A stretch of 64,000 nt of DNA. It comes from Cryptomeria japonica (lineage: Eukaryota > Streptophyta > Pinopsida > Cupressales > Cupressaceae). Below the pieces are notes generated by a model. It made no database searches, had not been told where the DNA came from, and saw only the letters and a list, made by a program, of their open reading frames with translations. Positions 12,056 to 24,871 of this stretch are shown here, piece by piece. Position 1 is the first letter of the stretch. Each line of letters opens with the position of its first letter. The position numbers were made by a program, and so were the translations under genes. The DNA lies in NCBI RefSeq assembly GCF_030272615.1, contig NC_081413.1:181482951-181546950 (forward strand), given 5' to 3'.

Positions 12056-13855
12056 CTAAACTTGTGGTGGATCATCAAAATCAAGCCTCTTTGATGTAGT
12101 ACGCGGCTTTGTAGATGGCTGCAAAACCACAATTCAAAAGCCAAGTTAGAATTCTTTTGTAGAAAATAGTTCACAATTGACATCATAACTATGCATCTAA
12201 CTTTAATTCCTTTGCAATTGAAATGTAGATTACTTCATCTACTGATCCAGGAGCTAATGTCTTCGCTCTCCTCTCCTTGTCAGTCTTAGGAGTTTTCTTG
12301 AAGACATAAATTGATCTACGTTATGGCCATACCGCGAAGGAGTCTATTGTAGATTAAATGTACAATTAATACAATGTACTAACATAAATATATCAAAAAC
12401 ACTTAAAAGCTATAATATAGAGAACAATGACGTACCTGTGCCTAAGATGCTTCTCCAATGGACTGAGGATGGCTCACCATTGATGTAGAAACTGATGCTA
12501 TTACCTATTCAAAATATGTACAAAGATTAAATACAATTAATATAATGATAAGTATTGAAGGTTAACAACAATTAATTTTACATATCAAACAAAAGTGTAC
12601 TAGATCATGAGATGCTTCTCTAGTGCAAGGAGGAGGGTTCGCCATTAACGAAATAGGTATGGATATTTCCTATATGAAAAAATTATAAGATTATAATATA
12701 TCACAAGTTCACATGTACGCGTGCATATAATCATGAAATCAAGAAAATAAAGTAGACCTAACATCTACAACCACAAATCATGCATAGATGATATGAGGAT
12801 CCATCTGCATCGGCTGCATCATCTATCCCCGAGCATATCCCCGAGCAACTGACACACATATGCTGGATGGGCTCTTTGTCACCCTCTAATGGCTCATCAT
12901 CCAATACAATAGGGTGTGCTAATGATGTCCCATGCTGGATGTTGGCACCAGTCAATGTTGTGGCCGCCTGAAGAGTTTGTAGCTCCATTGAATCTTTCAG
13001 CTCTAATGTGACAGCCCGATGCACCTTGGGTTTAGGTGCTAGAGGGCGGTGACTCTCCGCGGGTAATCGCCTATGGGCTCCAAGTCTATCTTGGGTAAAA
13101 CCACCACCTCTACCATGAAACTCTCTCATGTCAAAATAGTTTGGCCGCACATTGAGCACAAACTCACAATATATTTTTCTCAAAAAATATAATGGCACCT
13201 CATAATTATTACAAGGTGGATCATCAAAGACCATCCACCACCTCTGCCTAAAAAGATTCTTCATCTGCACATTGGTACACCAATGTATGGGAAATCTCTT
13301 TGCATTAAGAGGTTATGACTGACCAATTTTGGGATCAACAAAAAGGGCACATATTTGTTGTTTAGTAATATTTTTGTTTTTTACTCCATCGTATGATAGC
13401 CCATTGGAATAGAATTGACAACACCTATCCCTAATGCTTCCCTATTTGGTAATTTCTATGGAAATAGCTATGGCACCACTAGCTAATGCTTCTAAGCTAG
13501 TGGCAAGGGATTGATGATGGTTAAGTTCAGAAGTTTTCAATTTAACAATCAGTCTATTGATTTTAGACGTATTTTGTCCTAACTAATTAATTAATTCTTC
13601 CTGTGTTTCGGGTGTGCGGTCAAAAGGAGGAATTGGGGGTTGTTCTTGTTTGTTTTCAGGAGGTGCATTTGGTTGTTCTTGTGGGTTTTTAGGAGGTGCA
13701 TTTGGTTGTTCTTGTTCTGGATTAGAAGAATCTGGTTTTTGAAACAAAAAATGAAAAAACTTAATCAAAATTAATGAAATTAAATTCAAAATGTAAAACT
13801 AATTGCATAAACCGGAAAGAAAGACAAAAATAAACAAAAACTAACCTTGATCCAT
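12056..13855 (-). pseudogene. Multi-exon second gene of the putative transposon (unknown function)
   Basis: Predicted exons, read on the minus strand, are ATG at 13855-13846, 13731 to about 12758, 12669-12601, 12504-12436, 12343-12202 and 12118-12056, ending in TAG. Donors GTTAGT and GTACGT and several CAG/TAG acceptors support this. The first intron joins a four-codon start to a Pro/Gln/Asn-rich segment in frame. The long exon holds three in-frame stops (TAG, TAG, TAA), then a conserved-looking WWMVFDDPPCNN segment, an RGGGF patch and a Cys-rich end (CVSC, CMICGCRC) that could bind zinc. The last exons are basic (KKTPKTDKERR) and end in DDPPQV. Exon phases do not all agree, so one boundary or a frameshift is unresolved. 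Its convergence with the transposase suggests an accessory DNA-binding protein, as inference. Confidence 0.5.
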
Positions 13856-13983
13856 AGCTTGGAGGACAAATCTAGCACCCCGTTCATGGTTTAGAAGAGG
13901 AAATGGGAAAAAAACGAAGTTAAAAACGTGCTATTCATGGGTAAATGAGACCCAGTTTGTTTTTAAAAACTTTTTTTTACCAG

Positions 13984-14190
13984 GCAGCGCGTACGCAGTT
14001 TTATTTGGATTATTAGCGCATACGCACTCAGTTTCCTATGAGCAGCACGTACGCGCTCATTTTCCTAGGCGTAGCACGTACGCGCTCATTTTCCTAAAAG
14101 CAGCACGCACGCGCTACCTTTTCTAGGCTTGGGAAGAACAAACCTAAGCACGTACGTGGGAATTTCAAATTTTAAAACCGCGTACGCGTT
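13984..14190. repeat. Subterminal CGTACG motif array
   Basis: Seven related motifs occur within 207 bp: GCGCGTACGC at 13987, GCGCATACGC near 14016, GCACGTACGCGCTC near 14044 and 14072, GCACGCACGCGCTA near 14103, GCACGTACGT near 14148 and CGCGTACGCG near 14178. Several are followed by CATTTTCCTA. The core is palindromic. CpG-rich motifs in an AT-rich region next to the 5' side of a transposon gene resemble transposase-binding subterminal repeats of class II elements. That role is inferred. Confidence 0.75.
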
Positions 14191-14257
14191 GCTTGTTTTT
14201 CCATGGTTTTTTTGGGTGGTGTCCACTTTTTTTACCACCATCTTTGTGCACACACCC

Positions 14258-16996
14258 ATAGGGATTTTAGATTTAGAGCACAATGTCATAAAAGTCATAA
14301 GAAATTTTAAGTTTTAAAATACACATATGCTCTTAGAAGAAATAGAATATAAGAAATCAATCAATAGACAGATATGTAGATTATACGTGAGAATTTTTTA
14401 TTTTTTAAATTCTTTTCTTTCTAAACTAATCACAACGCTTCTACAAATTATAACCAAGATACGCAACGAAAGAAATAAAAATAAATAACTAATAAAATTA
14501 ATTATTAACTTATGTATGAAGAACACCGACATATACAAGACAAATAAAAAATTATTCTTCATAATTTGGAAGATATTCAAGTATAAGATATGTTGCATTT
14601 ACCAAAATGAAATGGTGAAAATGTGATCTTAAGCTAACATGTGCATCAACCTGTAATCAATCTCTGTAATTTCACCATAACCCATTTAGAATAGGTGTGA
14701 ATGGAGTTTAATTTAGTCCATAAGGGAGAGCCAAATAGACCTGGATCTGCACCTAATCTATGGTAATTAATGTTAATTGTGATTAAGTATTGCTTTAAAG
14801 AATGTAACAAACTAGGGTGAAGAAGGAAATATGAATTAAATTGACAAAATACATAAAATAGAGAACAAAACTACTACTGTTTTGTAGTCAACGTAACTAT
14901 AAATCTAATGCAATCAGCCTAAATATTATGCATGTTTTGTAGTCAAATCTGTTCTAATCATAAATGAGTATACAATGGTGATAGTAAAATACATTCAATC
15001 ATGTGTTTGGTATGCGGTTTAACTATAAATTTACATAATATAATGATGATCATATGAATGTGCTGGTCAAATATAATCTAACAACACAGAAAATATTCAA
15101 AATCACAACTGGAAAGTAGGATTTATATAAGCACCGTTCTGAATTTCTGCATTCCAATTGTCCATAGTGAGATCCGAGGAAAGTGAGATTGAAAGAACTT
15201 GATTCAAAGCTTCCTGGCCACTGAATTCTGAAAACGTGGTATTTATCTGATCAACCAATAAATCTGGAAAGCAATTGGTGGAAAGTATTATTTGTGAAGT
15301 CCATGATAATGACATTAATGGAAAGGAAAGGAGAGCATAAATAAGATCAGCACACGAATTGTGGCGTGGAAATTAGAAATTAGAAATTTGAGGTGGAGGT
15401 TAAATCTTATAAAATGTTTAGGTTAAACAAATATAAATGAGCAATGATAATAAATAAATGTAGATATATATGATTTTGAGTTAGATATAATCATTCTTTC
15501 ATACCTTTTAGGATCTAGGATAGCAAATGGATATTTGAAGAAAGGGTTTAGCTCCTTGGGCTATAAAAAGTAATGTTCATATAAGATGAATAAATTTACC
15601 AGCTCCTATACAAAAATGTGCTAATTACATAGAGGATCATTGAATTATGACCAACTAGTTGAATTGGGTCCAAAATTAATAATTAAAAGTACTAAAAATA
15701 GACTTTCTTTATATGAATAAATTTCTAGATAACTATTTATGTAAACATAATATTATGCATATTCATGAAAAAAAATGTTGGATATAAAGTCACACCCTTA
15801 GAGTCTAAATGAGGTGAAGGTTAGAGCATAAAACACAAATACAACTCATCCACTAGGTAAATAAAGAAATAGCAGAGAGCTTAAGGAGGAGGATTTTAGT
15901 CATCCAACTATCTCCATACATCAATACGTTCTAGTTTATCCAAGGGAAGGTCCTACCCATCATCTTTATTTATTTAATTTTTTCTTCTTTAGTAGCCTAT
16001 TCTTGTAAAATGGAAAGAGCCAAGTGAGGAAACTGTCTAGAATCATACAAGCTAGAAGCTCCTCCATTAGGCCATGCAAAATTTCGTGCTATCTAGGTTA
16101 TGGGGAGATGGACTGTCAATGAGTAGGCCACAACCAACCTCAACAATAGTCTCTTCTTATAGCTAGGCAAAAATTTAGGAGTGAGCCTCCTAAGAACCAT
16201 GAGCTAAAATACTCCTTTTAGACTAACATCAATGAGGATGTAAGTATCCTTTGAAAGAAGAGAGAGACAAAGAAACTCTAGCCACTCCACAAGGGGCATT
16301 TCTCTAGTGGTTGAGGATTTCCTATAAATGTGTCACCTTAAGTAGAAATTTATTAGCTTGTGGATGAATCTACAATACCACATTAGAATAAATCATTTGT
16401 TTAGAAAAAAGTGGAACATTTCGATCAATCAAAAGATTGGTAAAAATAAAATAAAATAATTTTTGTAGATGCTACTTAGAAAATATCCACTTTAAAAGAA
16501 TGGTAGATTTGGTTGAATTTGTAAGGAATGCAAGGCCAATACCCAATAATAACCATACACCATGAAAGGTTTTTTTTAACAACTTGAAAAGGTCATAGAT
16601 CAAAGTACAAATTCTTTGGGCTCTAGGAAAAAAAAAAAAAAAATGCTTAAGGGACTCTAAATATCCGTAGAAAAGAAAAATGGGATCAAGAATACTCAAC
16701 TGAAATAATCTAGACCCCACAAAAGGTTCTTTAAAAAGTCTACACCAAACAAAGATGGCTGAGTTGGGTTCCAAAGTAAATAACTAAATAGCATGAAACC
16801 TATGATGCCAAATTATAATTGGCAAATTCAAATACCACAACTAGTTAAAAGTAAGAACCATGAGCAATTGGGGAGAGAGATAAAGGTAGCCCTATTTGGG
16901 TTTGTACTTCATGAAATTAGTTCTTGGGCACCACTTCTAATCTTTCCACCAAGGCATGAAAGAATGGATATCGATTTTGTGAATCATATTAGTTCG
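14258..16996. repeat. Duplicated block, copy 2 (segments Z, X, Y)
   Basis: Similarity to the fourth copy begins at 'atagggattttag' (14258, matching 24872). It runs through segment Z, then X (from about 14870) and Y (from 15765). Relative to the fourth copy it lacks about 560 bp after Z and about 600 bp within X. Segment Y ends abruptly at about 16996, where unrelated sequence starts. Confidence 0.8.
15103..15315 (-). pseudogene. Exon-like fragment of an unrecognised gene (segment X, copy 2)
   Basis: The 70-residue frame ends in QNGAYINPTFQL and is shared with 26259-26492 in the fourth copy. That copy has a short extra stretch near the N-terminus (LMRSAS). The third copy (about 18290-18490) has the same sequence with frame breaks. 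The composition (Ser, Leu, Asn, acidic residues, no hydrophobic segments) would fit the tail of a transcription factor, but I do not recognise it. It lies downstream of segment Y on the minus strand, so X and Y may be pieces of one ancient gene. Confidence 0.35.
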
Positions 16997-18060
16997 AAGG
17001 TTGAGAACATCTGATGCATGTGTTTTGATGGGTGAAGTGATATAGGCATTCATTGATTAGTTGTAGCAGTCATTTTGATTGACATTCAAGATGATGTATG
17101 ATGTATGATGGATGAACACTTAATGAAATAGTTTCAGTTGGGAGAATGTCTTGAAAAAAATATAGTCTTATGGAAATGCCATGGTCGTTGCAGAATTTTA
17201 CAAGCTTTACTCACATTCTCATTGAAAGCCAAATGATGCTAGTATACATTTTGTTGCAAGTCTTGTTTTTCTTTTGTAGTATCTACTATTTAATGCTATA
17301 AGTTGATGGATAAATGTTTTGATTGCATTTGGTATGCACTTGGAGATATCAATGTGAAAAGTGTAAATCTAGGAAGGAGATATGTTTTTGAGACTTTGAG
17401 TTAGAAGAACACCTTTATACACATCAAATCAAATTGTAAAAGGTATATTTTCGGTTGAGTTCAGATATCTATTATTTAGATGAATTCATACATTGTTTGT
17501 ACTCTTGTGATCCATGTCACATTTAAGAGGGTCTTCAAAAATTTGAATGCTATATTTGAAGATATCCAAAAGCTCATTGACAATATCAAATGGATAGAAT
17601 GTAAAGAGGTCAAATTGAAGGCTGGTGGCACTAGTGGATGGAGAATTTCCATCAACTCAACTTAGCTTCTCACTTTTAAGATGGTGCTTTGTATGAGAAG
17701 CATTTTTTACTTTTCTTTCTTTTTTTTCTTTAGATTTTCATTTTGATGTTGATAATTTTATAAGAATGCATGTATTGTGGAGGTTGTTTTTTTGGAGAAA
17801 AGTAAGGGGTTTAGTATAGATCTCAACATGGATGGTTATCTAGAGAGTTCATGTGACTATAATAGAGAATTATCACCCTTACGAAGGTTAGAAACAACAT
17901 GATGGAGCACTATGTGTACAAAGCTCAATATGGATTGTTGTCGAAATAATTCGGTGTCTGTGATTAAACAGTTTGAGACTGAGAGCTAGAGAATATGGAT
18001 TGTTGTCCCAAGTAGTAAGCTTCTTATGTTTTCTTTAGAAGGGGAGGAGTCTTTCAATGC
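16997..18060. other. Unclassified sequence between copies 2 and 3
   Basis: This kilobase is absent from the other copies at the same place. It contains a short plus-strand frame (17480-17665, 61 residues) with no recognisable motif, and a GGGGAGGAG purine run near 18038 just before block similarity returns. It may be the remnant of an inserted element; no ends or target duplication could be identified. Confidence 0.4.
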
Positions 18061-21000
18061 CCAACAACTGCTGTTTTGTAGTCAACGTAACTATTATGCA
18101 TGTTTCTAGTCAAATCTGTTCTAATCATAAATGAGTATGCAAGGGTAATAGTAAAATACATTCAATCGTGTGTTTGGTATACGGTTTAACTATAAATTTA
18201 CATAATATAATGATCATATGAATTTGCTGGTCAAATATAATCTAACAACACAGGAAATATTGAAAATCACAACTGTAAAGCAGAATTTATATAAGCACGC
18301 TTCTGAATTTCTGCATTCCATTCCAATTTCCACAGTGAGGTTCGAGGAAAGTGAGATTGAAAGCGCTTGATTCAAAGCTTCCGGGCCACTGAATTGTGGA
18401 AACGTGGTATTAATTGGTTCAACGAATAAATGTGGAAAGGAATTGGTGGATGCGGATCGAATCAGGGTCGTTAGAGGAGAGTTGAAAGTATTACTTGGAC
18501 GGTCATGAAATTGACATTAATGGAAAGGAAAGGAAAGGAAAGGATAAAGAAGAATAGCACACAAATTTTAATCAAAGATTTAGATTTATTTACTAATTTT
18601 ACATAAATTAGAAGACATAGATTTATTTACTAATTTTATATAAATTAGAAGACATGCTAAGAAGAATATTCATTTTTAGTCAATATCTCTCAATCAATCT
18701 AATGATAATAAGCTCTTTTTATAATACGATTTCAAATGTAGATGGAAATTCTCTATATAATGAACAAACAATTATTCTTTTACGAACACCCTAACATGTA
18801 ATTTAAATATTTTACACACATATTAGTTGATAATAATTATCTGGGATTGATTCAACTTAGGCTCGTGTTTAATATTGATATTACAATATTGGATGTCAAA
18901 ACTATAGCTCTAATTTTGGTTTTAAATCTACACTTGTCAACTTGTTATGAATAATCATTCTCTCATACCTTTGATCCCCATATCTAGAGATAGATACACA
19001 TAATGTGTGTTAGGATCTAGGACAACAAATAGGAATTTGAAGAAAGGGTCTAGTTCTTTGGGCTATACAAAGTTATGTTCATATAAGATGGATAAATTTT
19101 ACCATCTCCGATATAGAAATGTGCTAATTACATAGAGGATCATTATACTATGGCCAACTAGTTGAAGTGGGCCTAAATTTTAAATAATTAAATGTGCTAA
19201 ACATAGACTTTATTTATTTATGTAAACATAATAGTACGCACATTCACAAATAAAAATTGTTGGATATAAAATCACACCCTTAGAGTCTAAATAGGGTGAA
19301 GCTTAAAGCATAAAACAAAAATACAACTAAAGCACTAGGAAAATAATGATATAGTAGAGGGCTCAAGGAGGAGGATCCTAGTCATCCAACTATCTCCATA
19401 CATCAATAGGTTCTAGATTATCAAAAGGAAGGTTCTATCCATCATCTTTATTTATGTAATTTCTTCTTCTTATCCTTTAGTAGCATAGACTGATCAAATG
19501 GAAAGAACCAATTGAGGAAACTCTTTAGAATCATACAAGTTGGAAGCTCCACCACTAGGCCATGTAAATTTTTCTCCCATAGATTGTGGGGAGGTGGAGT
19601 ACCAATGGGTAGGCCACATCCAATCCCAACCATAGCCTCCTTTTTTAGCTATGGTGAAGTTTATGAGTGAGCCTCTTAGGTACCATGAGATATAATATTT
19701 CTTTGACACTGACATACATGAGGATGCAAGAAGCCTTTAAAAGAAGAGAGAGAAAAAGGAACTCTAGCCACTATACAAGGAGGATTACTCCAATGGTTGA
19801 GGATTTCTTATAAATGTTTCACCTTAAGTGAAATTTAATTAGCTTGTACTTGAATCTACAATACCACATTAGAATATATCATTTGTTTACAAAATACTGA
19901 AACATTTCAATCAACAATTTTTTTGTTGTAAAAACTAGCCAGATTTTTTATTTTCTATATGCTAAAAAGAATCTCCACCTTGATATAATATTATATTTAG
20001 TTGAATTTGTGAGGAATGTAAGGCTAATGCCCAATAATAACCATATAACATGATTTTTTTTTAAGAACTTGTAAACATTATCAATCAAAGCCCACATTCT
20101 TTGAGCTCTAGGAAAAATAGAATAAGATGCTTAAGGGACTCTAACTATTCATAGAAAGGAAAATTGGGATCAGGAATATCCAAATGAAGTAATTTAGACC
20201 TCAAAAGAATGTATTTAAAAATTATACACTAAACAAAGCCGACCAATTTGGGATCCATAATAACTAACTAAATAGTATGAAACCTATGTTGCCTTGAACT
20301 ATAATTAGTGAATTCAAATGCCACAACTAGTTCAAAGTAAAAACCATGAGCAAGTGGGGAGAGAGATAAAGTTAGCCCTATTGGGTTTTGTAGTTCTTGA
20401 AATTGGTACTTGGACCCCACTTCTAATATTTCCACCAAAGAATGAAAGGATAGATACCAATTTTATGAACCACATTAGTTTAAATTGCCAAAAAAACTAA
20501 GTAAAATATTTCATAATATTAATTGAAGAGGTGGAACTTGGTTTTTTCTTTATTCTTTGTTAAAATCTACATTAAGGCCCTAGAAAAGAGGTATGGTAGA
20601 TTTCCAATCCCTGTCCTATAGGATCTTAGAGCATAGATCCATGTTTGTCTACCCAAGAAATGGTTTTTGGTTTAGCAAAATAAGGGATTGTTGTCATTAT
20701 TCACAACAAGCCCCATTTTTCTCTCACTAAATATAAGGACCCCCTTTTCCTCTTTTTCTTTTTATGTACTTGCAATGAAAGGAAAAATCCCCAAAAGTTC
20801 CTAAAACTCCTTGTTCTAATTTCCAAAATGAATAAATTTTATTTGGAATGGACAAAAAAATGAAAAATAACATAATTTTCCTTTTGTATTTCTTTAAAAT
20901 TTATTGAAACAAGTTGTACTATTGCAAGATTTTTCATCCAACTAGAAATGCCCTCTTCCTATTTCTCCCCTACAAGTTTCCTATTCACTTGACTTGACCT

Positions 21001-22214
21001 ACAATTTTAAAAAGTCTCAATGTTAGTGAACTATAGCTACACTTGAGTACATATAAGTCCTTATAGCAACTAAACTACACATTTCAACATGAATTTTTGG
21101 TTTAGTTGAAATAATTTGCTACTCAATATATAACTTAATATGTATCAAGTAGTGGGGTATTTGAATTGAAACACCATACTACAATCTAGTGACCAAATTT
21201 CTAGTTCACTTAGAATTCCCTAGTCACCCTACTTGACTTATCTAACTATGACATCATCTTCCTTTTAAGTGACTTCTATTCCTACTAAACTTAATCATTC
21301 ATGAAGGTTATTTTACAATCACATGCATTTCCTTTTCATCATACTATGATGATGTCACTACCTCATTATACTCACACTATCTATCTGTATAATGAAATGT
21401 TTATGTTTTCCTCTTATCGATGACATCTTCATTCCTTTGGATTACATCATGAAAAGGACTTTGTATCTAAACCAAAACTTTAAGAGTGTAAGATTTTTAG
21501 ATCATTTGGAATATCTCACAAGAGTAAGTTATATTGGGAGTCTTCATTACTATGGGAAAATTTACCCCAATTACATCTAAGTCAAACTTGAATCAAAGTG
21601 ATCATTTCAATGCTAAATGTTTGATTTTTGCTAACATGTGACTTACCTTATAATGTTCAACTACCACAAACATGCATGTTTAATGTTATATCTTTTCATA
21701 AAAAAATATATTTTAATCATTCAACATTATTAGCAAAATCTAATTTAGTGATCCATAGAATATTATTAAGCTCAAATATTTTCTTAAAGTGATACAAAGA
21801 AGAGTAAAAATGAAAATATAGATTGAATTGCATCAACATAATTTAGAGGTGAAACATGGGAATACATGATTTGGAAAAGCAATAACATATAGGTTCATAT
21901 ATTTAATTGAAAATAGGTTGGATTCCAACAATATTATATAGTTCTATAGTCACATTTTTTTTTCCAAAATTTACCTATTTTTTAGTCATCTAGTGAATAT
22001 AAATGAAATTATCTAGAAAGAATTTAATTATATGTAAATTTTAATGATTAATGGAACCATGGTATGAATTTAAATGAAGCAAAGAATGTCAAACCATTTT
22101 AATACAAGTTGGTGATAATAGAATGGTAGTTTAATGTAGGAAAATGAGAAAAAGGGTGAAAGGGCCATTGGTTTGTGAAAAAGATAAAAGTGGAGTTTCA
22201 AGGGCCATTGGTTT
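18061..22214. repeat. Duplicated block, copy 3 (segments X, Y)
   Basis: Segment X (from about 18061) and segment Y (from 19240) are joined as in the other copies. Segment Y here is the closest match to 1-3013, sharing nearly all indels, whereas 15765-16996 is closest to the fourth copy. A small TA/AT-rich duplicated motif around 'agatttatttactaatttta' occurs at 18575 and 18620. Confidence 0.8.
19494..19715 (-). pseudogene. Exon-like fragment of an unrecognised gene (segment Y, copy 3)
   Basis: This is the 73-residue counterpart of 253-474. It starts with ATG, has the same length and stop position, and shares the WPSGGASNLYDS motif. The two differ by about a dozen residues, so the frame survived duplication, although no purifying selection can be shown from two copies. 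Confidence 0.35.
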
Positions 22215-24871
22215 CATGACACATTTGACCAAGGGCTAGATGGTATCTATTGGGAGGAGGAAAGAGTAGATAAAACAAAATGGAGAAAGATATATGTAAT
22301 AGAGTATGACTATGTATGCCATTACGTATGATAAAATGGAGGAATATATATAGCTCATTATCTTACTCATTTGCATTTTAAAAGGAATTGTAGGTATAAG
22401 ATCCTATATTGATATGAAACTTTGCATTGCATCTTTTGTGCTTTGTCTCATAAGACTCATATGATTTGATAATCTACTTGGTAACTTCTTGTAACATTAG
22501 ATTTTCATTGAAGTATTTTGGCAACATGTAAGGATTTGTAATGGACCCTTTTATTTTGATGTAAGTAAAGGTGGGAAACTCAATGGACTAACTTCTATTA
22601 AGATTACTTTCTTTCCATGCATCTATAGAGATTTTTTTAAATTTTTGTCACCTTTAATGGTTCTTACCAGCTAAATTAGAAATATGTCATTCACCCTTTT
22701 TGCATTTTAATTAATTATTCTTATAGTAGATATGAGTAACAATGGAAAACTAAATTCTCTCCAAATCCATTCTCTTATGTGCCAAATTTGTTTAATCTTG
22801 GGAAATACCCTTTTATTGCATATAAATGTACAACATATGAAGTCACAATAAATTGTGTTTTCCTTCTATATCTAATCATGTATAGGTGAATTGAGACATT
22901 ATTACTTGGGCCCAATAGATTAGTGTTGTCCTATCTTTCACAATATTAATGTACCCATCCATCCATGGTTCAAACATGCCAATGATAGATAGCCTTAAAA
23001 CTCTACTAAGTAATGTGATTATATCATTAACGTCTTACTTAAAAATTATTCTAGTATAATGTCCTTACAAATTCAGACATGGCTACATAGGCTTTATATC
23101 ATCTAGAAACTAGACTTTATGCATAATTTTTGTGCATATTTCTTTATTTTGCCTATAGAACTAAGAAAATGTATCCTTCTCAAATTTACTTTATTGTGGC
23201 TAAGTTGGACTATTGAACATTTGAGAACTTTCTTTAGGAGTTAATTTTGCATATGCTCTTGATACTAGAATTATAATATGGTCCTAATACCGGAAATATA
23301 ATTTAGATTAAAAGATATAATATTTAGATGTGGAAAAAGGTGGATTGAACTTTGAAATGACATAGGACCCATATAAGCATGAAATGAAATAAGATAAAGG
23401 GTAAACTTAAAATAAGGGCCCAAATTATAAAGTGTTGATCTGTATTAAAGTGAGATAGGAATCATAATATTCAATAAATATTAATTTAATTCAGTGAAAG
23501 TCCTATAATAGATAGAGGAATGGGAAATACTAAAATGATTTCTAGGAGAGTGTAAAATTAGACACCCTAATTAAAGTAAAAATTATGATGCTACAAGATA
23601 TGATTAGAAGAAGAATTGTTTTTGATGAAATTATTATTTTTCTTCTTAATTAATTGAAAATTAGGAGCAACAACTTTGGAGAGCTATAAGAAAATTTGTA
23701 AACAAAGTATATTTCATCTTAATTATTTCTCATAAATGTGTGGTTACAAGTTCCCAATGAAAAATTATTGCATGTTAGCATCTAGAAGGGGATAATGGAT
23801 TTGGGAGAAAATGGTTTGATAATGCACAATAAAATTAGTCACTTTATCTTTCACCCCTTGCTTACAATGAAGCATATCAATCAAACAGACTTGAGGTCCA
23901 TTGTTAGCTTTAATGTGTTGGAGAAATTGATGAGAACCTGTCTAAAATAATGAATGGAATTATTAGGTAGAGAACAAAACTAATCCAAGGATGTGTCTTT
24001 CAAAGACATGGTAATTTTTTGCAAGAAGAGTATCGTCAAAGATTAAATGGCTGCAAAGTGTGGTAAAGGTTGACAAATGGCTAAATTAGGATCTCCTTTT
24101 CTATTATACTACTCAAAACGAGGTGTCTCAATGTGGGTAGTTATTGGAGTCTTTAGGATGGTATATATGACAATAGATTATGAGTGCAATATGATAGAAT
24201 ATTGGGTTGAGATTTATTTTGGTTTAAATTGGCTAATTATTGTAAAGATCATGTGACATTTTGCAAACTTTGGTTAATGACAAGATCACTAGGTGAATCT
24301 GTAGAATGTGATGTATTAAAACTAACTATAGGTTGATTAGTGTTGTGAAATGTCAAAGGTGGGGTTGACTGTCTAACAAGGCATTGGAAAACTAGTGGAT
24401 GGGTTTTTTGAGAAGCAAATGAAATGGTATAAGAGGGTGGGACAAAGTTATATTGGTGTATAGGACTCCCTCTTATAAACACAAAGCTATTGTGAGCATT
24501 ATTGTTAGATTATGAACAAACATTGATTTTCCTTTAGAAGTGAATGTAGGACTTGAAGATGTCAATATGGGTTGTGACACTTTTGTTCCAATTTAGTTTT
24601 GAGGAGACACATTGTTGATAATCTCTATGCAACTAGATGTTGACATAATATTGTTACCTACTATGTGAACTAGGTTGCATAGAATTCATTGAACAACAAC
24701 TTCCTCAAATTCTCTATAAGAGGGGCAAACCACGAAATATTGTACAAAAAGTATCCAATTAGCATCAAAGAATGATTTATTGTCTAAAGCCCTAATGTAA
24801 AGTAATTAACAAACTTAGGTTCATCACTAGAACTATTCAAAGCACCTGAGGCCATTATTCAACAACTTCAA
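22215..24871. other. Spacer S of block 2, no gene recognised
   Basis: The start of this stretch also follows segment Y in the fourth copy (about 30560-30640), so it is an ancestral part of the unit that is missing from block 1. It is AT-rich. The longest frame (24249-24482 minus, 77 residues) has no recognisable motif. I see no terminal repeats, RNA gene or simple repeat. Confidence 0.6.

Larger units (their letters stand above)
5544..14257. mobile_element. Putative two-gene DNA transposon (degenerate)
   Basis: This 8.7-kb region holds a plus-strand transposase-like gene (6068-9021) and a convergent minus-strand multi-exon gene (12056-13855). Short tandem repeats and a 359-bp satellite lie between the two. 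CGTACG-type motifs sit beyond the second gene (13987-14188), and one related motif is on the left (5713-5722). Two convergent genes with subterminal motif arrays is the layout of class II elements such as MuDR or CACTA. The family is not one I can name. I found no terminal inverted repeats by eye. The right edge is set by resumption of duplicated-block sequence near 14258; the left edge is uncertain. Confidence 0.55.

Noticed and set aside
5544-14257. Helitron or CACTA assignment for the two-gene unit
   Set aside because: No CACTA termini, Rep/helicase motifs or TC...CTRR ends could be found, and the protein motifs do not match those families.
24249-24482. 77-residue minus-strand frame in spacer S
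   Set aside because: No recognisable motif, no counterpart in other copies and a length expected by chance in this region.
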